A DNA stretch of 45,110 nt from JAJOKK01 sp965370555 (lineage in GTDB: Bacteria > Bipolaricaulota > Bipolaricaulia > UBA7950 > UBA9294): assembly GCA_965370555.1 (NCBI GenBank), contig CBDUVB010000013.1, positions 1-45,110 on the forward strand. The letters are read 5' to 3'. The notes beneath the pieces were generated by a model. That model had not been told where the DNA came from. It saw nothing but the letters and a program-made list of their open reading frames with translations, and searched no databases. The position numbers were made by a program, and so were the translations under genes. Shown here in pieces: positions 40,381 to 45,110 of the stretch; position 1 is the stretch's first letter; each line of letters starts with the position of its first letter.

Positions 40381-42993
40381 ATGGTTATCAGAGAAAGTAT
40401 TGAGCTGAACGGAAAAGAAATCACCCTGGAGACGGGGCATTTGGCCAAGCAGGCGAACGGTGCCGTACTGGCGTCGTATGGAGATACACGTGTTCTGGTT
40501 ACGATTGGTGTGCAGGCAGGCAGGGAAGACCTCGATTATTTCCCGCTCCGTGTCGATTACGAGGAGCGGTTCTATGCGAGCGGGAAGATCCCAGGCGGAT
40601 TCTTCAAGAGGGAAGGACGACCGAGCGATGTCGCAATCCTCAGTGCGCGCATGATCGACCGACCGATCCGACCCCTGTTCCCAGAGGGGTACAAGGAAGA
40701 AGTGCAGATTATCGCCACAATCCTCTCGGCTGAGGCGGACTGCTCCCCGAGCATCCTCGGAATCCTCGGCGCCTCCGCCGCGCTGATGATCTCCGAGGCC
40801 CCGTTCGCCGGACCGATTGCCGGAGTGAAGGTGGGGATGAAGGATGGACAGCTCGTTGTCAGCCCCGACGCCGTCGCTCAGGAAGAGGGGGGGGTGGAGA
40901 TCACCGTCGCAGGGACGAAGAAGACGGTGACCATGGTCGAAGGGAAGATGAACGAACTCTCCGAGGAAGAGGTCATCGAGGCGATCGGCCTTGCTCACCG
41001 CACGATTCAAGAGCTCGTCGAGCTACAAGAGCGATTCATCGCACGGGTGAACCCGGTGAAGAAGGAGTTCGTCCCCGCGGTCGATGAAACCAAAGCCGTG
41101 CTGCAAGAGCGTGTCCGCGCGTTCGTCTGGCCGGAGCTTTCTGGAATGCGTACCTGTTCGAGCAAGCAAGAGCGGGATGTGTTCATGAAAGAGATCAAGG
41201 AACGGGCCGTGGTTTCGGTTGCCTCCGAGATTCTCTCCGAGGAGGAAGCAGCGAAGCAAGAGAAGGTCGTCGCCGAAATCGTGAATGGCCTCTTGGAGGC
41301 GTACATGCGCGAAGGAATCCTGGAGCAAGGGGTGCGGCTCGACGGACGTCGTCCCGACGAGCTCCGGGAGATCACCTGCGAGGTGGGGGTCCTTCCCCGC
41401 ACGCACGGTTCAGCCCTGTTCACCCGCGGTGAGACCCAGAGCCTTGGGGTCACCACCCTCGGAGCGACCCGGAACGATGAACAGATCATCGATCAGATGA
41501 TGAAAGAGGGGCGGAAGCGATTCATGCTCCACTACAACTTCCCTCCTTATTCAGTGGGCGAAGTGCGGCGGGTTGGCTCGCCGAGCCGGCGTTCGATCGG
41601 CCACGGTTACCTCGCCGAGGGATCGTTGCGAGCCCTCCTTCCGAGTGAGGAGGAGTTCCCCTACGTCATCCGTATCGTCTCTGAGATCCTGGAGTCGAAC
41701 GGCTCTTCATCGATGGCCACCGTCTGCAGCGCATCCCTGTCGATGATGGACGCCGGCGTGCCGCTCAAGAAGCCGGTCGCCGGAATCGCCATGGGGATGA
41801 TTGAGGATGAGAACTCTCAGCGTCGCGTGATCCTCACCGATATCATGGGAGCCGAGGACCACTACGGGGATATGGACTTCAAGGTCGTCGGGACACGGGA
41901 CGGGGTCACTGGATTCCAACTCGATGTCAAGGTGGGAGGCGTCGGTCCAGATACCCTGCGTCAGGCACTATCCCAGGCGCGGGAAGCGCGCTTAGCCATC
42001 CTCGACAAGATGGAACAGACGATCGCTGCCCCACGCGAGAACATCTCTCCATATGCCCCGATGCTCGAGACGATCAGCATTCCGCAAGAGAAGATCGGTC
42101 TCGTGATCGGGCCCGGCGGGAAGATGATCCGCAAGATCATCGAGGAAACCGGTGCGTCGATCGATATCGAGGACGATGGGACCGTCAAACTAGCTGGAGT
42201 CGATGGCGAAGCCGTTGCTGCCGCCAAACAGTGGATCGAGGACCTCACCTCGGAGTTGGAGGTAGGAACGGTGATAAAGACCAAGGTCACCCGCATCGTC
42301 GACTTCGGAGCGTTCGTCGAACTGAAGAACGGGAGCGAGGGGCTGGTACATGTCTCGAACCTTGCCCCTGGATTCGTGGAGAGCGTGCGTGACATCGTCA
42401 AACCTGGCGATGAGATCACGATCGAGGTAATCGGGGAGGACAAGATGGGCCGCCCCGATCTGCGCCGCGTCGTCGAAGGATGGGACAAAGAGGATAGTGC
42501 CCCGCGGCGTGGGAAGAGCGGTTCTACCCGGCGAAATGGGAAGAGTCCTTCACGAAAGCCGGAACGAACGGTTGAGGTGGGAGACATCATCGAAGGGACG
42601 GTCGAGAACACCACCGAGTACGGGGCGTTTGTCGAACTGACATCCGACGTGACAGGTCTGATCCACATCTCCGCTCTCTCTGACGACTACGTCAGGCGTG
42701 TGGAGGACGTTGTGCGGGCTGGAGATAAGGTAACGGTCGAGGTGCTTAACATCGACGATCGTGGCCGCTACAAGCTCCGCCGAATCGTCCCCGAGACCGA
42801 GAAGAAGGCGCCACAGGAACAGAAGAAGGAGAACGAGCAGCACTTCGAAGAACAGGGCATTGAGGTGGAGAAGGAGAAATCCGAGTTCGAGAAGAAAGCG
42901 CCACAGGAACAGGAGGAGGAGAGACCTGAGTTCGAGAAGAAGGCGTCACAGGAACAGGAGGAGGAGAGACCCGAGTTCGAGGACCGCTGGTGA
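40381..42993 (+). CDS. pnp: Polynucleotide phosphorylase with two S1 domains and a repeat tail
   Basis: 3'-to-5' exoribonuclease using phosphate. 870 residues, about 150 longer than usual. Two RNase PH-like domains (first RVDYEERFYASGKIPGGF; second with FPPYSVGEV, GSPSRRSIGHG and MGAEDHYGDMDFK), a KH domain (about 566-620, VIGPGGKMIRKI), a first S1 domain (about 621-697, RIVDFGAFVEL), a basic linker (PRRGKSGSTRRNG), a second S1 domain (about 729-800, NTTEYGAFVEL), then an acidic tail with repeats of EFEKKAPQEQEEERP. The stop overlaps the next gene (GTGA). Most PNPases have a single S1 domain. Confidence 0.96.
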   Translation: MVIRESIELNGKEITLETGHLAKQANGAVLASYGDTRVLVTIGVQAGREDLDYFPLRVDYEERFYASGKIPGGFFKREGRPSDVAILSARMIDRPIRPLFPEGYKEEVQIIATILSAEADCSPSILGILGASAALMISEAPFAGPIAGVKVGMKDGQLVVSPDAVAQEEGGVEITVAGTKKTVTMVEGKMNELSEEEVIEAIGLAHRTIQELVELQERFIARVNPVKKEFVPAVDETKAVLQERVRAFVWPELSGMRTCSSKQERDVFMKEIKERAVVSVASEILSEEEAAKQEKVVAEIVNGLLEAYMREGILEQGVRLDGRRPDELREITCEVGVLPRTHGSALFTRGETQSLGVTTLGATRNDEQIIDQMMKEGRKRFMLHYNFPPYSVGEVRRVGSPSRRSIGHGYLAEGSLRALLPSEEEFPYVIRIVSEILESNGSSSMATVCSASLSMMDAGVPLKKPVAGIAMGMIEDENSQRRVILTDIMGAEDHYGDMDFKVVGTRDGVTGFQLDVKVGGVGPDTLRQALSQAREARLAILDKMEQTIAAPRENISPYAPMLETISIPQEKIGLVIGPGGKMIRKIIEETGASIDIEDDGTVKLAGVDGEAVAAAKQWIEDLTSELEVGTVIKTKVTRIVDFGAFVELKNGSEGLVHVSNLAPGFVESVRDIVKPGDEITIEVIGEDKMGRPDLRRVVEGWDKEDSAPRRGKSGSTRRNGKSPSRKPERTVEVGDIIEGTVENTTEYGAFVELTSDVTGLIHISALSDDYVRRVEDVVRAGDKVTVEVLNIDDRGRYKLRRIVPETEKKAPQEQKKENEQHFEEQGIEVEKEKSEFEKKAPQEQEEERPEFEKKASQEQEEERPEFEDRW
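42883..42981 (+). repeat. 45-base tandem repeat in the pnp tail
   Basis: GAGTTCGAG recurs at 42883, 42928 and 42973, giving two full 45-base units and the start of a third. Each unit encodes 15 residues (EFEKKAPQEQEEERP with P to S in unit two). A more degraded unit with KKAPQEQ lies upstream near 42805. Confidence 0.85.
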
Positions 42994-44255
42994 CCGAATC
43001 CCTCTACCCGGGAGTCTTCTCCGCAACCCTTAACAGTGGGTTGCGGGTTCTGGTGGAGGAAGTTCCCTCCTCGCGTTCGGCGAGTGTGGGGCTCTGGGTC
43101 AACGTGGGAAGCCGCGATGATCCGGAGTCCCATCCCGGGCTCGCTCATTTTCTGGAGCACCTCCTGTTCAAAGGGACACCGTCACGAGATGCAATCACCA
43201 TCTCACGCGAGATCGACGCGATCGGAGGACACCTGAACGGCGGGACAGGAAAGGAATCGACCTTCTATTATGCCGATCTCCCCTCCGACCGCCTTTCTTC
43301 CGCGATCGAGATCCTCTCCGACCTTGTTCAGCACCCTGTGTTCGCTCCCGAGGAATTGGAACGGGAGAGGGGGGTTGTCCTCGAGGAGATTCGTGGACAC
43401 GACGACGATCCAGAGCAGTGTGCATACGATCTGTTCAGCGCCGGGCTGTGGCACGAATCGCATCCTCTCTCTCGCCCCGTTCTAGGGGAGAAAGCAACGA
43501 TCGAAGAAGTCCGGCGGGGAACGCTTGTTGACTATCACCAGCGCTTCTATCCCCCACAAAACATGGTTTTAGCCGTGTGCGGCGCGGTCGAGGCGAGAGA
43601 GATCGTTGACCACGTAGAGGGGCTCTTCCCTGCTTCCCCTCACGTGGATGCCCTGACGAAACGTACACTCCCTCGCCTCAAGAGCGGACGAAACTATTAC
43701 GAACAGAAGAACGCACAGACTCATATCTACCTCGGCCTTCCCGGTCCCGATGGCAAGGATGAGGATCGGTTCGCTCTCGAAGTGGTGAATACCGCCCTTG
43801 GCGGGGGGATGAGTTCGCGCCTCTTCCGCCTGATCCGCGAGGAGCGTGGCCTCGCCTATGCCGTCTCTAGCTCCGCCTTTCGCTACTCCGATGTCGGCCT
43901 CTGGCTCATCTACGCTGGTGTTGCCCCACACAACGCACAGGAGACGAGTGCGATCATGCTCGATCAGCTGGGCAAGATTGAGCGGGATGGAATCTCCCCG
44001 GATGAACTCGACCTCGCAAAGGCTAAGCTGCGCGGGAATCTGATCCTCGATCTGGAGACGAACTCCAACCGTATGGCTCGCCTCGGTAGCGCCGCGATCA
44101 CGGGCCAGGAGATCCTCTCCCCGGATGAGCTGATCGTTCGCTTGGACGCCATCAGTATGGAGGATACCTCGCGCGCGATAGCGCGCTTTGTTCGATTGGA
44201 TCGTATGAACCTGGCGATCGTCGGCCCGGGAGATACGAATGTTGTGAACCGCTGA
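42990..44255 (+). CDS. M16 family zinc peptidase (processing peptidase type)
   Basis: Pitrilysin-family metallopeptidase, 421 residues, similar to mitochondrial processing peptidase beta and bacterial YmxG. The inverted zinc motif HFLEH is at H53-E56-H57, with the distal glutamate in VVLEEIRGHDDD (E132/E133). The second half has GGGMSSRLFRLIREERGLAYAV, the substrate-binding R/Y segment. The start is GTG overlapping the pnp stop. The rpsO-pnp-M16 order is common in bacteria. No signal peptide, so cytoplasmic. Confidence 0.93.
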   Translation: MTESLYPGVFSATLNSGLRVLVEEVPSSRSASVGLWVNVGSRDDPESHPGLAHFLEHLLFKGTPSRDAITISREIDAIGGHLNGGTGKESTFYYADLPSDRLSSAIEILSDLVQHPVFAPEELERERGVVLEEIRGHDDDPEQCAYDLFSAGLWHESHPLSRPVLGEKATIEEVRRGTLVDYHQRFYPPQNMVLAVCGAVEAREIVDHVEGLFPASPHVDALTKRTLPRLKSGRNYYEQKNAQTHIYLGLPGPDGKDEDRFALEVVNTALGGGMSSRLFRLIREERGLAYAVSSSAFRYSDVGLWLIYAGVAPHNAQETSAIMLDQLGKIERDGISPDELDLAKAKLRGNLILDLETNSNRMARLGSAAITGQEILSPDELIVRLDAISMEDTSRAIARFVRLDRMNLAIVGPGDTNVVNR

Positions 44256-44270
44256 CGATTGCGCTAGAAT
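44242..44270 (+). promoter_or_regulatory. Promoter of coaD
   Basis: -35 TTGTGA (44242-44247), 17-base spacer, -10 TAGAAT (44265-44270). It overlaps the end of the M16 gene. The coaD ATG at 44280 is 9 bases beyond the -10 box with no ribosome binding site, so the transcript is probably leaderless or nearly so. Confidence 0.55.
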
Positions 44271-44279
44271 CACCCCGCG

Positions 44280-44780
44280 ATGCCGATACCAAGCGCCATC
44301 TATCCAGGGAGCTTCGACCCGATCACCTATGGACATATAGACATCGTCCGCCGGGCGAAGAAACTCTTCTCTCGTCTGCTGATCGCCATTGTCGCCAATC
44401 CAAACAAGAAACCTTTCTTCTCCATAGAAGAGCGCGTGAAGATCACGCAGGACGCCCTTGTCGAGGCAGAGATCTGCGGGATCGAGGTGATCAGCTACGA
44501 CGGTCTGCTGATCGACTGCGCCAAGGAGGTCGGAGCCGCCGCGATCGTACGAGGATTGCGAGCCAACTCCGACTTCGACTACGAGTTTCAGATGGCGCTC
44601 ACCAACCGCGACCTCGACTCCGACATTGAGACCGTCCTCTTCATGACCGCCGGTCGTTACAGCTTCCTCTCCTCTTCGATCGTCAAGGAGGTCAAGAAGT
44701 ATGGGGGCGACATCACCTCATTCGTCCCCAAGAGCGTCGAACAGGCCCTCATGCGCAAGTTCACAACCCCGAGGAATTGA
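44280..44780 (+). CDS. coaD: Phosphopantetheine adenylyltransferase
   Basis: Makes dephospho-CoA from 4'-phosphopantetheine and ATP. 166 residues. The N-terminal nucleotidyltransferase motif TYGH is at 16-19 after AIYPGSFDP; RGLRANSDFDYEFQMA and the C-terminal FLSSSIVKEV are also present. No ribosome binding site is visible before the ATG, and the promoter is immediately upstream. The stop TGA is inside an ATTGAG-type repeat, so the last residues (PRN) abut the repeat. Confidence 0.97.
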   Translation: MPIPSAIYPGSFDPITYGHIDIVRRAKKLFSRLLIAIVANPNKKPFFSIEERVKITQDALVEAEICGIEVISYDGLLIDCAKEVGAAAIVRGLRANSDFDYEFQMALTNRDLDSDIETVLFMTAGRYSFLSSSIVKEVKKYGGDITSFVPKSVEQALMRKFTTPRN

Positions 44781-44855
44781 GAGATCGGAAGATCGGGAAG
44801 TTCAATCCCTGCGGGTTGGATTCCCCGCAGCTTGCTACGACTGTAGCTCGCTGCG
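44776..44855. repeat. ATTGAG-type repeat and hairpins after coaD
   Basis: Starts with AATTGAGAGATCGGAAGATC, which supplies the coaD stop. It continues with GTTCAATCCCTG and a 7-bp stem CTGCGGG (44809-44815) / CCCGCAG (44824-44830). An alternative fold pairs CGCAGC (44826-44831) with GCTGCG (44850-44855) and GCTAC (44834-44838) with GTAGC (44843-44847). No T-tract follows. Confidence 0.65.
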
Positions 44856-44860
44856 AATGT

Positions 44861-44926
44861 CGTCATTCCGGCGTATGCCGGAATCCAGTGGTTCGTTCGT
44901 GGACACCGGCCTTCGCCGGTGTGACG
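44861..44926. repeat. REP-like double-hairpin element
   Basis: Outer ends CGTCA and TGACG enclose two perfect hairpins: ATTCCGGC (44865-44872) / GCCGGAAT (44877-44884) with loop GTAT, and ACACCGGC (44903-44910) / GCCGGTGT (44915-44922) with loop CTTC. It resembles the CGTCATTCC...GGAATCCAG intergenic repeats widespread in bacteria. Confidence 0.75.
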
Positions 44927-44937
44927 TGATGCTATTA

Positions 44938-44962
44938 ATACCCGCCCTCTTGTGGCGGGGTA
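44938..44962. repeat. CCCGCC/GGCGGG hairpin repeat
   Basis: Stem CCCGCC (44941-44946) / GGCGGG (44954-44959) around CTCTTGT, followed by GGTAGTTTATTC. The loop contains TCTTG, like the hairpins at 19800-19820 and 19920-19940. Confidence 0.6.
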
Positions 44963-45080
44963 GTTTATTCTCGACTCTTCGTCGTTTCGAGTGGGTAGTG
45001 TCTTCTTATTTCGGTTCACGCGGGCCGGATGCCAAAGAGAATTCACCACGAAGAGCAGTAGAGTAGAGGAGTAGGTGACA

Positions 45081-45110
45081 ATGTTTAGACTTCGGCATAC
45101 ATTAGTTACA
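45081..45110 (+). CDS. Possible start of a gene cut by the window edge
   Basis: An ATG at 45081 preceded by AGAGGAG (45065-45071, 9-base spacing) opens a frame that runs to the window end (MFRLRHTLVT). The basic then hydrophobic start could be a signal peptide. Ten codons are too few to name a product. Confidence 0.35.
   Translation, partial: MFRLRHTLVT

Overview
The window is a gene-dense piece of a bacterial chromosome, moderately GC-rich by eye, with frequent GTG and TTG starts and many one- to four-base stop/start overlaps. It encodes a Gram-negative-type envelope: BamA (Omp85), a Skp/OmpH-like chaperone and a full set of peptidoglycan and division genes. It also carries genes that are mainly archaeal or restricted to deep-branching lineages: a bifunctional fructose-1,6-bisphosphate aldolase/phosphatase, a Pus10-type tRNA pseudouridine synthase and an M42 aminopeptidase. 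This mix points to an uncultured, deep-branching diderm bacterium. Bipolaricaulota (Acetothermia/OP1) is my best guess from gene content, but it is inference, not something the sequence proves.

Layout: (1) 267-6664: alaS (minus) divergent from a peptide-type ABC module (two permeases plus a binding protein, no ATPases in the window), closed by a strong terminator. (2) 6714-9512: an operon of FBP aldolase/phosphatase, hypoxanthine phosphoribosyltransferase and tsaD with its own promoter and terminator. (3) 9773-10970: an M42 aminopeptidase. (4) 10997-15852: a TPP-riboswitch-controlled operon of thiamine-phosphate kinase and a thiamine-type ABC importer. (5) 15857-19511: purB (minus), pus10 and a short RpoD-like sigma factor. 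(6) 19512-19971: a 460-base stretch built of repeats and hairpins. (7) 19972-23030: rlmN and ligA (minus). (8) 23157-23241: tRNA-Leu(CAA). (9) 23329-38591, all minus: yraN, comM, bamA, skp, fabZ, ftcD, murD, ftsW, murG, murC, murB, ftsQ, ftsA, ftsZ, a fusion of an outer-membrane-assembly cluster with a shortened division/cell-wall cluster. (10) 38653-44780: a methylthioadenosine/SAH-type deaminase, rpsO, a long pnp, an M16 peptidase and coaD. (11) 44776-45080: more repeats, then the possible start of another gene at the right edge.

Sigma-70-like promoters with 16-18 base spacers can be read in front of most transcription units. Three of them (yraN, the sigma factor gene, coaD) lie so close to the start codon that the mRNAs would have almost no leader.

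The less ordinary features are: a bacterial Pus10; a polynucleotide phosphorylase with two S1 domains and a 15-residue-repeat acidic tail; a dispersed ATTGAG repeat family that supplies the stop codons of ftsZ, rlmN and coaD; families of short hairpins with a TCTTG loop; an outer-membrane cluster that lacks the lpx genes expected between skp and fabZ; and a palindromic 18-base duplication inside the thiamine-operon ATPase. I see no CRISPR array, transposase, phage gene or defence system.
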